Shown one piece after another: positions 22,848 to 33,628 of a stretch of 64,000 nucleotides of DNA; the first letter of the stretch is position 1; every line of letters begins with the position of its first letter. Source of the stretch: Dendrocalamus latiflorus (taxonomy: Eukaryota; Streptophyta; Magnoliopsida; Poales; Poaceae); the NCBI GenBank assembly GCA_017311315.1, contig CM029660.1, forward strand, positions 31,443,410-31,507,409, given 5' to 3'. The translations under genes were made by a program, and so were the position numbers. A model generated the notes under the pieces. The model was not told where the DNA came from. It did no database searches and saw only the letters and a list, made by a program, of their open reading frames with translations.

Positions 22848-24848
22848 ATGGACAACCTAGTCACCCTATATCATGGAGGCAGTGTGACAACTGATGATTA
22901 TGGAAATGTTCGATTTGTTGAAATGCAAAGGGTGCCTCTGATATTCAGTGATCGGCCGTCGTTTAGTGAGTTGGTTGCTAGGGCCCGGGAGGAGCTACAT
23001 TGTCATGCAAACGAGGAGAGCATCACAGTTGAGGGGTTACTTCACTTCGGTTCGAAAGACACAATTCTAAGGCGGTTGATCTTGATTGGTTGTGAGGATC
23101 AGTGGGACAAATATGTCAGATGGGTTATGAGGAATGAGTTCCAATGTTTGGACCTTGTTGTGCGGAAGGTGTCCATTGATCCCACCCCTCACGGTTATTC
23201 ACCAGAACTAGGTGATCAGGCACCCTTTGACCCTCCGTTACCGGACCTTGCGGTGGATGTGGAAGAAGTGCCTGAGGTGCCCGATGCTCTATCTGCCCCG
23301 AACGAGGTTCACATTTCTCAACCAGTTCGAGTCGAATGTCGGACTGATGATGTCGTGGCGGCCCCTTAGGATCATCCCAGTAAGTGGCGAGCAACACTTT
23401 AACCTTTTCCCGTTATTCCATTCTTTTGTCTCAATCCCATCGTTTTCATGCTTATGATGCAGGAGACATTCCTGATAATGTGGTTGTTCCTCCCGTTGCT
23501 CCATCTGGCAACGTTGAAGAAGTCTGTAGGGACTCCAACAGTGTGGATGTTCAAATTGTGGATGATCTGGTGCCTTACGAGATCGCAAGGGCCGTTGATT
23601 CTGAAGATGACCGCCCTTTTGGAGAGCTGTCCGAAAGTGATATTGAGCTGATCAGGCGTTATTGCCCTGGCTGGGATCCATCAGTTCATGAATTCAGCGA
23701 TCTTAGGCATTCTCACGGGGCTTATGCAGAAGGAAGGGATGACGAGTTGCTAGATGCTCCTGAGGCCGGGTCAAGCATGACAATTGAGAAGGGCATGGTG
23801 TTTGAGGACTTGTCTGCATTGAAAAGGTGGCTGCAGGAGTATTCAGTGATTCGTAAAAGACCATTCAAGGTGAGACATTCTTATGTGGAGCGGAGGTACA
23901 CAGTTGTGTGCGAGAAGGAAACATGTGAATGGAGGGTTTGTGCTAGGAAACAGAAGGACACGGGAAAATTCAAGATCACAGACTTCGAGCAGCACCACCA
24001 CGTGTACGTTGAGGAGTGGGGACACTCCCAGGACCACGTGGACGACAACAACGAGCCGCACAGCAACGAGAACTTCCGTCGGTACCAAGTTTGGTACCAG
24101 CGTGCGACGCGGTCCAAGCTTAAGGGCCAATGGACTCAGGATGACTACGCCGACATTGCGTCCTCCGACGACGATGACACGCCCTACGACCAGTCGACTC
24201 GCCTTGGGACGCAGGTGGAGATAGCACCAGTCCTGGATCGTGTGGTAATGTTCAATCTCATTGCTTATTTTCCAATAGACATAAATACCACTACATACAG
24301 CAAATTATCTATTCTTTTGCTTGTTTGCAGGGCAAAACCCTGAAGCAGTCCGTACAGGACATAGAGCGTATGTCCATGACAGTCGACGACGTCAGGATGC
24401 GTAGCTTCCTAGAGGTAAGCTTCGACAAAGCCACTCACAAAATTAGTACCTAATATCTTCGTATCTTGTTGGTTAACAAAATGTTGGATGACAGAGGCTA
24501 GCAGGTTGGCTACGTCGTGCGGCTAGTCGTTGTGGTTGCAGCACAGGCGCGGCGAGGGACGTAGACGTGCCTTCGACACGACTTGCAGACCCGACGCTGC
24601 GAGGGTCGTACACGGGACAGAGCTCATCCCCCACGAGGAGCGCCACCTTCCCGTCCTAGGGAGGTGAGGACGACGACGAGGACGAGGTGGAGCAGACTTA
24701 CGAGGAGATAGGCCCGTCTCAGCTCGTAGACGCTCCTTCGACACAGCCTTCACAGCCTCCACCACGCAGACGCCGCCGCGATCCTAGCCGTTACACTCCA
24801 GGCACCGACGCCCTTGGTAAGGGTAAGGGTAAGGCTAGGAGGCAGTGA
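22848..24848 (+). pseudogene. MuDR-type DNA-binding domain joined to plant-mobile-domain tail; transposase core missing
   Basis: Four exons fit splice consensus and phase: 22848-23379, 23463-24244, 24331-24414 and 24495-24848. Exon 1 resembles the N-terminal region of MuDR transposases. Exon 2 carries the MuDR DNA-binding zinc domain (from GMVFEDLSALKRWL to CEWRVCARK and HHH, about 23790-24005). It then passes directly into sequence resembling the C-terminal part of a plant mobile domain protein (ENFRRYQVWYQRATR), ending in an acidic and basic tail (TPGTDALGKGKGKARR). The catalytic MULE domain that should lie between is absent. Two in-frame TAG codons, at 23367-23369 (just before the first donor) and 24657-24659, break the frame. 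Probably a deletion derivative. GRF-2 lies convergent to it. Confidence 0.75.
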
Positions 24849-25353
24849 TACATATGTGTAGGCTTGTGGTTGGCCTTAAAAGTCGTTGTATATATGTTGT
24901 AATGAGCTAGGAGGCACTTGGTAAGTGGTTGGACTGAGATGTGTTTGTAATGAGCTAGTTGTTGTATATATGTGTTTATGTTATATTCATTGTGCTTTTG
25001 TAATTTTTGTGAGGTTTTTCAAGTGCTTTTGTAATTTTTGTGAGGTTTTTCAAGTGCTTGATGGTTTGATGTTCAAAGATGGTTTGCAGTATAAAAGGGT
25101 TGCTCTAAGTTTTTTTATTTACGACGGCATACAACCAACCAACACACCAACGAACACAACAACTAAAATACAATACAACCGTACATAAAACATTACCAAA
25201 ATAGCTTGACGACAACATAGCATAAAACATTACGAAAATACATCAACAAATACATCAACTACCTCCTCGTTACCTAAACAGTCATACCGCCACAGCATCA
25301 ATACATCAACAAATACATGAACTAAAATACGACACAGCCATAACCCTCGTTAC
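24849..25353. other. MULE-1 intergenic region between convergent genes
   Basis: AT-rich 3' flanking sequence of the two convergent genes, with a repeated TTTTGTAATTTTTGTGAGG phrase near 24997 and 25027. No gene is seen. Confidence 0.6.
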
Positions 25354-25966
25354 CTAAATGCCAAACGAGCCTCGTGGCACCCACATGGAGAATTGCTGAG
25401 GGGGCCGCCTCGGACGTGGCTGGCCGTCGTGGTAGTGGCATGCACATATGCAGCTCGGGTTCGCGCAGCAACATGTGGGATCATAAGAGCTTCCTATATT
25501 CACGACCTTCTCGTTGCCCCTCTCGCGTTGCATCTGTTCGCGGAGGTCGTTGTTCTCCTCAGTGAGATTCTCCATTCGGTACTCCAAGTCCCATATTCGA
25601 GCCCATAATGTATCCACATAACGATCAACATACCGTTCATGAGGAGGGTCGATCCAGCGGGAGAAGTCGCATTTGGCCATCTGCACAAAAAAGGACGGTA
25701 AACTTCGAGGGTCCATAAGCAATAAAAAATGTAACATTACTAATTTGTACCCCGGAGCGTGAGCATCGGAAGAAACGTCGCCCGCCATCGTTCGGGGAAT
25801 CCAAGATCTGGACGACCGCGTACTCATTGTGTCTGCATTTCGGCCACGGTGGTTGAGCACGCCGGCTTGGTATCAATCGGTACTGCGGACCGAACATATC
25901 CCTCGTTTCTAAGGGAATGTCGTCCTTCGGTGACCCAAATCCCACTGGCCCCTCGGCTTCAGACAT
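25354..25966 (-). CDS. GRF-2: GRF-type zinc-finger protein of MULE-1, 180 aa
   Basis: Two exons fit GT-AG rules in phase 0: 25966-25751 and 25680-25354, giving 180 residues. Exon 1 holds the first half of a GRF-like zinc finger (PKCRHNEYAVVQ and GGRRFFRC). Exon 2 opens with the second half (KCDFSRWID), so the intron splits the finger. A helical stretch follows (IWDLEYRMENLTEENNDLREQ, about residues 93-113), likely coiled coil, then a Cys/His-rich tail containing CCCANPSCICACHYH. GRF fingers bind single-stranded DNA or protein in known proteins; the role in MULEs is unknown to me. It faces the minisatellite and the divergent GRF-1, and a decayed homologue sits in the same place in MULE-2. Likely intact. 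Confidence 0.72.
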
Positions 25967-26052
25967 GGTATGTTTCACCACGAAAGAGAGGGTACTACTT
26001 TGTTCGATTCACAATGTCATGGGACCCCAACCCTGCTACTTATAGCAAAACA

Positions 26053-26273
26053 GGGCAGCTTAATGCAGTGACCACCAAAAAAAGAGGCTTTTGCTCAGGG
26101 ACATGACAACACGCCCCAGCTTTACTCAGGGACATGACACAAGAGGTCAGCTTTTGCTCAGTGAGATGACAAAAGAGGGCAGCTTTGCTCAGTGACATGA
26201 CAAAAGAGTTCAGATTTTGCTCAGTGACATGACAAAACGAGGCAGCATATGCCAGCTTTGCGCAGTGACGGAG
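26053..26273. repeat. MULE-1 minisatellite, ~32-bp unit, between divergent GRF genes
   Basis: About six units with core GCTCAGTGACATGACAAAAGAG recur at about 32-bp spacing (26094, 26125, 26157, 26188, 26220, 26258). The array lies about 90 bp upstream of the GRF-2 start and about 290 bp upstream of the GRF-1 start. The same type of repeat, inverted, lies between the matching genes of MULE-2. It may be a shared promoter element; that is inference. Confidence 0.85.
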
Positions 26274-26564
26274 TAGGCCTTTAGCCTGTACACATACAGG
26301 AGTAGGTGGTTGCCTCTACCTCCTCCAACTGTGAATGGTCCAATCTCTGAAAAGGCTACGAACTATGAATTTATTACGAGACTATAGTCTCTGAAAAGCC
26401 TACATAGGGCCATTTATTGCTACACTGGAATCCAGGAAAAGCGAAAATATCCTCTCCATGGACTATGCCCACTGCACCAGATAACCTGCCTACATAAAGG
26501 CCTCCCTCCTATGTCTTCCATACCACATCTCCTCCTCAAGGCATCACAATACTACTACACAACA

Positions 26565-27174
26565 ATGTCTTCCTGGAGGTCCGACCCATTTGGAGTGCCG
26601 GAGTGGCATGAGCGCCCGAAGTGCCATTGCGGCTTTAGGACGATGTTGGGAGTCTGGACTGATCGAGTACAACGAGCCAAATACGGCCGTAGGTTCTTCA
26701 AATGTCCTGACCTGGATGACGACTTCGTGGTAACGACCACAACTAAATTATTTGTTTCTCGTTATCTTTTTTCAACTTGATCGATGACATCTACCACGCC
26801 ACACATAGGCTTGCAGGTTCATCGAATGGGTGGATCGGGTGTCGCCGGCATGGCCAAATAACCGGGCAGTGGAGGTGGAAAACAAAGCACAATACTTTGT
26901 CAAGATGACTCAGGCTCGCGAGGTGGAACGACAGATGCGGCTTGACCAAGAGCGCCGTGTGAGGGTGGACCAAATCCGTCTGAAGGGCAAGGAGGATGAG
27001 CTGCAAAGGAGGCGAGAGCAGTTAAGTCTGCGTGAAGCTGCCATCAAGCGCCAGGAGGAGGTGCTTCAAGCTCGGGAGGCAGCTCTCAAGACCAAGAGTG
27101 ACAGGAAGAAGGATGCAGCGGAGCCATCTTCAGGGCGTGACAAAAAGGGGAAACAACCACGCTACACCCAGTAG
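26565..27174 (+). CDS. GRF-1: GRF zinc-finger and coiled-coil protein of MULE-1, 176 aa
   Basis: Two exons, 26565-26729 and 26809-27174, join in phase 0 with GT-AG borders. The product starts MSSWRSDPFGVPEW. It has a GRF-type finger split by the intron: PKCHCGF and GRRFFKC before it, CRFIEWVD after it. A long charged helix follows (about residues 75-150, many Glu, Arg and Gln; REVERQMRLDQERRVRVDQ), then a Lys-rich tail ending KGKQPRYTQ. An upstream in-frame ATG at 26511 would add 18 residues; I prefer 26565 because the finger protein then starts with a compact leader, but either is possible. It is divergent from GRF-2 across the minisatellite. No break is visible. Confidence 0.72.
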
Positions 27175-27784
27175 ACAAAATGTAATAGACCCAGCAAGTT
27201 ATTTTCCCTAAGGCATGCATGTTAGGACTAGTGGTGGAATTCTGAACATTAGAAGTACAGAGTTGCACACATGCCACATGCCTGCCATGTCAAAATATCA
27301 CTCACCTTCGAAATATCACTTACCACTATATGCATCGATATTTCTACGCTCAATCCTTCGGCAAAAAAATTTAGCATAATTTGGTTTGCATGTCCAACTT
27401 GCAATGAACATAAACTTTTATTACGACTTCATCAGATTCGTTCCCATATTACAACTACAAAATTACCAAACCTTGCAAAAACCACAGGAATTGCAAACCC
27501 TTAAAACATATCAAACCTTAAAAGTCACTTACCATTTTATATATCGACCGTTCTACGCACAATCGTTCCTAAAAAAAATTACGATATTTTTTTATGCATC
27601 TACAACGAGCCAATCAACATAAACTTGTTTTACAATTTTTTCAGATTGTTTTGTAATTCACAACTACAAAATTAACAAAACTTATAATCATTACAGTTCC
27701 TGCAACTAGTAACAAAATTAACAAAATACAACTAGTAATTCTTTTTGCGACAACGTAAAGCCTGATCGGTGCAAACCCTAGACG
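27175..27784. other. MULE-1 3' non-coding region
   Basis: AT-rich sequence from the GRF-1 stop to the right terminal repeat. Two similar phrases (CACTTACCACTATATGCATCGATATT near 27309 and CACTTACCATTTTATATATCGACC near 27526) indicate a local duplication of about 215 bp. No coding signal. Confidence 0.6.
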
Positions 27785-28109
27785 CCGAGTGTCTGCAGAC
27801 GTGGCAGGGAGCTCGGCGCCACGTGGCAGGCAGCTCGGCGCCACGATCTACGGCTCCGAGCTCGGCGCCACGACCCACGGCTCCGAGCTCGGAGCCACGA
27901 TCCACGGCGCCGAGGTGCTGCCACGTCAGCGCCACGCAGGCCACCAGGCTGGAGTGGGCCTGCGACCTCGGAGCCATGGACCACGACGTGTTACCTCGGC
28001 GCCGTGGGTCACGGCTCCGACCCCCTGGGTCCAAAAACGGAATTAAAACTACCAGGGGTCTAAATGTGAATATTTTTCAAAAAAAAGGGCTAAAATACAA
28101 AAATTTCGG
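27785..28109 (-). repeat. MULE-1 right terminal inverted repeat
   Basis: The reverse complement aligns with 21385-21705 over its length: near-identical for the outer 85 bp, then diverged copies of the GC-rich CTCGGMGCCGTG-type units. It ends CGG directly before the 9-bp target duplication. Confidence 0.88.
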
Positions 28110-28118
28110 ACATTGAGA

Positions 28119-28530
28119 CAGGTAAGAGTGCTAATAAGAAGTCCATTGGCGATAGTCACCACCACGGGGGACGCCAAAGTACTAACTGGTACAAAGCACT
28201 GCTGAATGAAACAAGATGCCAAAAAGAAGAAGCTAGCCCCCGAGTCAAACAATGCAAGAGCAGGGCGAGAATTCAAGATAACTATACCTAAAAGGTTAGG
28301 AGTGAGGAAAAGAAAATTTAACAGTAAGATGGGTAATAAAAGAGAGGTAAAGTGTGATAGGAGAGTAGTATTACTGTGCACCACATCAGAATGGCGGTGC
28401 GACTCCTGAGTCAGTAATGCGTAGAGATTGGAGTAGGAACCGGGGCTAAGACAACTAGAATGATGAATTAACAACTGAGAACTATACCAGCAAAAGAAAA
28501 GAACAGATAATAAAATTGAAACCAATATGT
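28119..28530 (-). pseudogene. Gypsy-A protease N-terminal part
   Basis: On the minus strand the phrase ALALFDSGASFFFLA carries the aspartic protease DSGA motif (Asp codon 28246-28244). The frame runs into the MULE-1 insertion and resumes at 21375 with SQEIEGHKFSIDAVVVP. It is disrupted by the insertion. Confidence 0.85.
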
Positions 28531-29884
28531 AGACTTACCCGCATTCTAATTGCCAGTGGGTAAAGGTGAAAACGCAAGCTAGTTTGCAGTGCCAACCGGG
28601 GCTTTGTGCTTCTTGAGCAGCCTAGGTGAAAGAATGGAATCAGTGTTCTAGGAGCAAACAATGGTCTTGTGCCCCTAAATTCCACAAGTGTGACACTTGC
28701 CAGAATAGCCATAGTCACTGCCCTTTTGATCCTCACCACAACAGTAACACACTAGCTTTTTTTGGGTTGGCCCTCGAGCCATGGAGCGCTTCCTGCCTTT
28801 GGAACGGCGAGAAGGAGAAGGAGACCGCTGATTCTTCCCATAGTGGCGAGTCCTGTTGGAGCCTAAAGAGCTGGACTCAAGTCGGTTCTCCGACGAGTAA
28901 GACCTAATAGAAGAAATGGGAATTAAGAGACTTTGAAGGTACAAAGAAATAGACAACTATAGATTGAATTAGAAAAGACAATTGAACCTCTTCTTGTCTG
29001 GACTGACAGCTTTTTGGGCCGCAATTTGATAGAGTAGGACCTCCATCTGCCGGGCATGATCTACTACATCCCAATAGGTGCGAAAGTCCATAGCAGACAA
29101 GACATGGCGAATATCCTCTCATAGGCCACCAATGAAACGCCACGCCTTCTTGTGCTCATTTGAGCTAACCTCCGGGGGAAAGTGGCAAATCTCTCGAAAA
29201 GCCTTCTTATACTACTCTACCAGTTGCCCATTCTTTTGCCATAGGGAATCAAGCTCATAATCCCTTGCCCTGGTTAGGGCAAAAGGGTAGCACTCAGTGG
29301 CAAAAGTGTTGGTGAAGTCCTCCCATGTAGGTGGCTCTGCATGAGGCCCGCGAGAGCTGCGAACCTTAGCCCACCACAATCTGCATCCCTCAATAGTTGC
29401 TGGGAGGTGAACAACACCTTCTCTGGAAGGTGAGCTCCATAGTGTCGAATTTCTTATTCATGTAGAAAAGCCAATTGTCTGCTTCCACTGGCCCTAATCT
29501 GCTGGAAGTCCGCAAGCCCAAGCGCTGCCACCCCCTCATTGTCATGTGAGAAGTAGGGGGAAGTAGCGCCTGTATAGGTACAGTCGTGGCAGTGGCTGCT
29601 TGACTGGCGAGCATCGTCAGTAGAGCAGTCTACAACGTGACCAAATTCTGCACTTGAGCGGAAAGCTGTTGCACCTTGCTCTGAGAGGCAGCCGGTGCCA
29701 AAGAAGAAGGTGGAGCGCAAGCTGTGCCTGGAGTAGGATCCGCAGGTGGAGGTAACAATGATGCATCAGAAGCTGAGTTCAATGGTTATGAAGCTTGATC
29801 CGGGCTGTTTAGATCACAAGTACGTCCATGAACCCTGTCTTTGTACTCCTGCACCCGAGGGTTGGCACGCCTAGCCGAAGGCAT
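28531..29884 (-). pseudogene. Gypsy-A gag remnant
   Basis: On the minus strand a possible start at 29884 (MPSARRANPRVQEYKD) is followed by stops and shifts. Downstream, EADNWLFYMNKKFDTMEL (near 29480) matches the start of the retrotransposon gag domain. A Cys-rich stretch near 28740-28680 (CYCCGED...CHTCG) looks like a decayed CCHC zinc knuckle. It cannot make a full gag protein. Confidence 0.75.
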
Positions 29885-30062
29885 ACTGTTGCATGGAAGC
29901 ATAAGATTAGAACAATGTCATAGCATAGCAATAGGATAAAGGAAATGTTAATTAGATATGGAATCATGGTAATATGCCAGTGACTAGATATGCATGTATG
30001 AATAAATTAACCCGAAGCCCCGTGTATGTGCAAACCCTTTTTTTTTCCAGAAACTACAGCCT

Positions 30063-30076
30063 GGGCTCTGATACCA
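30063..30076 (-). promoter_or_regulatory. Gypsy-A primer-binding site
   Basis: On the minus strand TGGTATCAGAGCCC lies two bases after the 5' LTR end and matches the initiator tRNA-Met primer sequence. Confidence 0.92.
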
Positions 30077-30078
30077 AC

Positions 30079-30409
30079 TGTAATATCTCATATACCCATA
30101 TGAGATACTACCATGGAACGTCATCGCCAAAGTAAAGAATAAACATGAGCAACAATAAAAACCACAAAGAATTTAAAACTTTATTAGCACTTTATTAGAG
30201 AAACAGTGGAAACTGAAATAAATGTTGAAGTGGAAGGGTTTGCTAACGTTAGAGATGGAGAAGCATAATTTCCGATATGAGGGCAATGTGGAATGATAAT
30301 AGTGATCTAGGAATTATTCAAAAAGGGGTATTACAATATAGCTCATACAGGGGTTAACAACCATCCAAGTTTTATTATGTGATGAGTGAGTATTTGTCAA
30401 AGTAGTAGT

Positions 30410-30481
<72 letters not shown>

Positions 30482-31385
30482 TGACTCATATAAGAAATCA
30501 CACGAGTAATGGATCATGGTATCAGGAAAAATATCCTTGAGCACGTTCAATGGACTCGCTGCACGAAGGATCTAGAATGTGCAACTGCTAGAACATTCCC
30601 TCAGAAGCTGCATGCGAACCTACACGATGGAACAAAAGTGAATCAGATATGGCTAAGATAATATCAACAAAAGATAGGAAGAGTTCTGCATGATTGAAAA
30701 GGAACTAGTTTGCTAGGTCTAAACCGTGCGAATCGCTGTTCGGCTGAGCGAGCAGCTCACTCAGACAAGCGAACAATGTCCCGCCGCACAAGCTAATAGA
30801 ACCCGTGTGAAACATGTTTCGGCCGTGCCCCAACCAGCTGAACCACGTCGACACTGTGCATCAGCCGCACCGCCGTCGCAAGCCACGCTGCTCGGTCCAT
30901 GCCACCACTACCACACTGCTCGGCCCATGCCGCTGCCTCCTGGGCATGTCGCTCGGCCTGCGCCACCGTCGCTTAGGCACATCGCTCAGCCTGTATTGCC
31001 ACTGCCTGGCCAAGCCGACCTGTGCGCCTCCTCTTGGCCGCGCCCGACCTATGCACCTCCTCCCAGACGTGCCTAGCCCACGTGCTGCCTCTTGGGTGCG
31101 CCCAGCCCACGCGCTGCCTCCTGGCCGCGCCCAGCCTGCGTGCCTCCGACCACGCCACCACCAAGTTGCTGCGCCGCTACCAGGCCGCCGCTGGCCAAAG
31201 ACGAGAGAGAGAGAGATGGGAAAGATAGATAGGAGAGTGAACCTGCTTAGGGAGGATAGAAGCCTGCACACGGAGGAAAAACATGCCCCTTTTTGTTGGC
31301 CCTCAAGCCTAGGTCAGGAAGGCTAATTAGGGTTTTGCCCTTTTTTTTGAAATACTGTAGCCCTTTTCAATTTCAGGGCGCTACA
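30079..31385 (-). repeat. Gypsy-A 5' LTR
   Basis: This 1,307-bp LTR, on the minus strand, begins TGTAGCGCCCTG and ends ATATTACA. It is shorter than its partner by two internal blocks (near 30225 and 30532) and has an AT-only microsatellite (30414-30478). The TATTC duplication follows at 31386-31390. Confidence 0.93.
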
Positions 31386-31390
31386 TATTC

Positions 31391-31680
31391 TCAATAGCTT
31401 AACACTATAGCTCGTTACTATAGGAGAAAAAAAATGGTTAGATAAGATTATAAATACAACTACTTCAATAGTTTGATACTATAACTTGTTATTAAACTTT
31501 GTATTTAGATAAGAGAGATTGATTAGCTTGGAGAGAGATAATCTCACTAGATTCTAGGTTTCCTAAGAAAGCTTGATACTTTCAGGAGTATCAAGCTTCT
31601 CTCTCTTCCCTCTCCCACCTCACCAAAAAATGGCATATGTTAAGTATCAAGCAAATTTGTTTGTTAGGAGTGCCCTAAGA
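31391..31680. mobile_element. Probable MITE, its left end cut off by Gypsy-A
   Basis: The right edge reads, as inverted complement, GGGCACTCCTAACAAAC. The left edge across the Gypsy-A insertion (7709-7716 joined to 31391) reads GGGTATTCTCAATAG, a plausible matching terminal repeat. A perfect 12-bp hairpin (AAGCTTGATACT, loop TTCAGG) lies at about 31571-31600. The family is not settled. Confidence 0.45.
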
Positions 31681-33628
31681 TGAACTTGCACATACATCAA
31701 TACGGTAAATCAATCAGCAGATGATCATGTAGAGGTATGCAAAATTTAGTGAAAAAACGGAGGGGGCAGTAAGCTGTAAGAAGAAAACCCGGCCTGTCCA
31801 AAACCTAGAACCAAATTTGATCGTTCCGTTCATGCCCGGCCAGCTATCCATGTACGTTAGACTAAAAATACATGTTGTTCGCTCTCTCAAAAGCAAAATG
31901 TTGATCGAAGGGGTAAAATGATTTTTTATCTAAAAAGCTTGAATAAGACACACATATATACTGATAGCCTCCTTGTATATCTAGAGGAGTTCATGCAAGG
32001 AGAGTACTGTAAATTAACCTGCTTCAGCTAGAAAACGATCAGTAAGCTAAGTATTCTCCAAACCAACATGAATCCAATTAGGAGAAGAGAAGGACATCCT
32101 TATCTTACTCGATCGATTGAATAGCCAATGGGCAGGCAGGCAACGGGATAACGATAAGTTGGAGTGGTGACGTAGACCTGTGCAGACCGATCGCACAGTT
32201 ACAAGACTGAATGCGCAATTAAACCACCAGTACTTGCTGCAAGCTGGAAGGCGAGAGCGCCCGCATTTTCCAATTCTCTCTGCTGAACCCAAAAATGATC
32301 AGAAGAGGGTGAATAGGAATCAACAATATTATAAGATTTTTTTAAAAATCTTTATTCAAGACGAAAGCACGACTTCGATTTCTTCTATCTAATAACTATG
32401 AGAAGTTATAAAATTCAGAGACCAGTCACCTACATAAAAAGACCCAAACGAAATCGTACAAAATCGATAGTACCGCTACAGTAGAACCGGCAGTACTGTT
32501 GCTACAATAACACTAGTGCAGGGAAAGCAAGATCAGCACAATTTTGGAATGAAAATTGATGGAATTTTAGATTCATTGGTCTAAATAATTTGAAACTTGG
32601 TATGCACTTTTTTTAGGATGTCAGGAACCTATTCCAATCAATGATTTAGAAAATCATTGCCAAATTTCTAATCTTTTTTCCATTTGACTGAAGGGTGCAT
32701 CAAAACCGGGCAAAAGAGAAAAATCTTGATCTGCTCTTGCTCGTGAGTTCTAGATGATCTAGGTGACATTGGATGTATTCTCACATATCATAGCAAGCTA
32801 AATCATAACACGAATCCAAGCCAAGACCCCCACAAGAGTAAAATATGAAAATCACATCTCTATTGAGAAATACCGAGCAAACTCAAGAACTTTCTCTAGA
32901 TCATGCTTAGATGGATGGGATTTTGTCTCTAGGAGGCATCTCCACCTCTTGCACAACCTTGGCATCAGAAAAGCTCAAGAGAAGAGAAATCCAAGCAAGA
33001 AAGCCAAGGAAATCAAAAGCACATGAGGAGATCTATGCCACAACTCACTTAGATAAACTTTGGATGTTCATTTCAATTAGAGAGAAATGTTTTACATCCA
33101 AACTCTTAGGATAGCAGAGTTCTAAGACTAGAACGCACACATACAAGATTTCAACACAAGAAAACCCTAACACTAAACCCTCTCAAGTCTCTCATGTCAT
33201 CCACATGACTCAACTCAACATAGGGTTTATATAGTGGAGGCTACCACCTCACACCAAACTAGCCACTTAGTGGATCACGCTACATACATATGGAGAAGCC
33301 CAGTGACCCACACAAAAAAAAGTTTTACTCTCACAGACACTTGCACGCTTTTCAATGCGTGACTTCCACAAGGCTCTACAATCCCGATAAGACATTCTAA
33401 CCACAAAGACATGACCTAAACTACTTAGATCAGCGCTATAATTTTACAAACTGTCACTCTACCCAGTATTGGATAATTTCCCAAACTACCACCGACTGGT
33501 CTTCATAAACGATGTAATGCCCATGACTTATCGCCAAAATCGTATGCCTGCACCAAGGCCATTTCCACTTGAAAATGCCTAAGTCCCATGGCACACCAGC
33601 ATCATACCATAGCTAGTAATGCCCAATG
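31681..33628. other. Gene-free sequence, probable retroelement debris
   Basis: Short frames only. From about 32440 on, phrases such as AGTACCGCTACAGTAGAACCGG and a TATA-like GGGTTTATATAGTGG near 33223 suggest a degenerate LTR in minus orientation. No partner LTR or coding domain was found. Confidence 0.4.

Larger units (their letters stand above)
21385..28109 (+). mobile_element. MULE-1: Mutator-like element carrying three genes
   Basis: This 6,725-bp element has inverted ends of about 320 bp, each starting CCGAAATTTTTG. It is flanked by a perfect 9-bp duplication ACATTGAGA (21376-21384 and 28110-28118), the target length typical of Mutator elements. It carries a MuDR-type gene lacking the catalytic core, a minus-strand GRF zinc-finger gene, a minisatellite and a plus-strand GRF/coiled-coil gene. 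It inserted into the protease coding region of Gypsy-A; joining the two sides restores protease-like sequence. Without the DDE domain it would depend on transposase from another element. Confidence 0.93.

Noticed and set aside
24815..24840. GGTAAGGGTAAGGGTAAGG, resembling a telomere repeat
   Set aside because: It encodes the GKGKGK tail of the MULE-1 gene, and the unit is not the plant telomere TTTAGGG.
32047..32392. 70-80-codon frames on both strands
   Set aside because: No domain, no splice-consistent extension and no neighbouring exon; likely chance frames.
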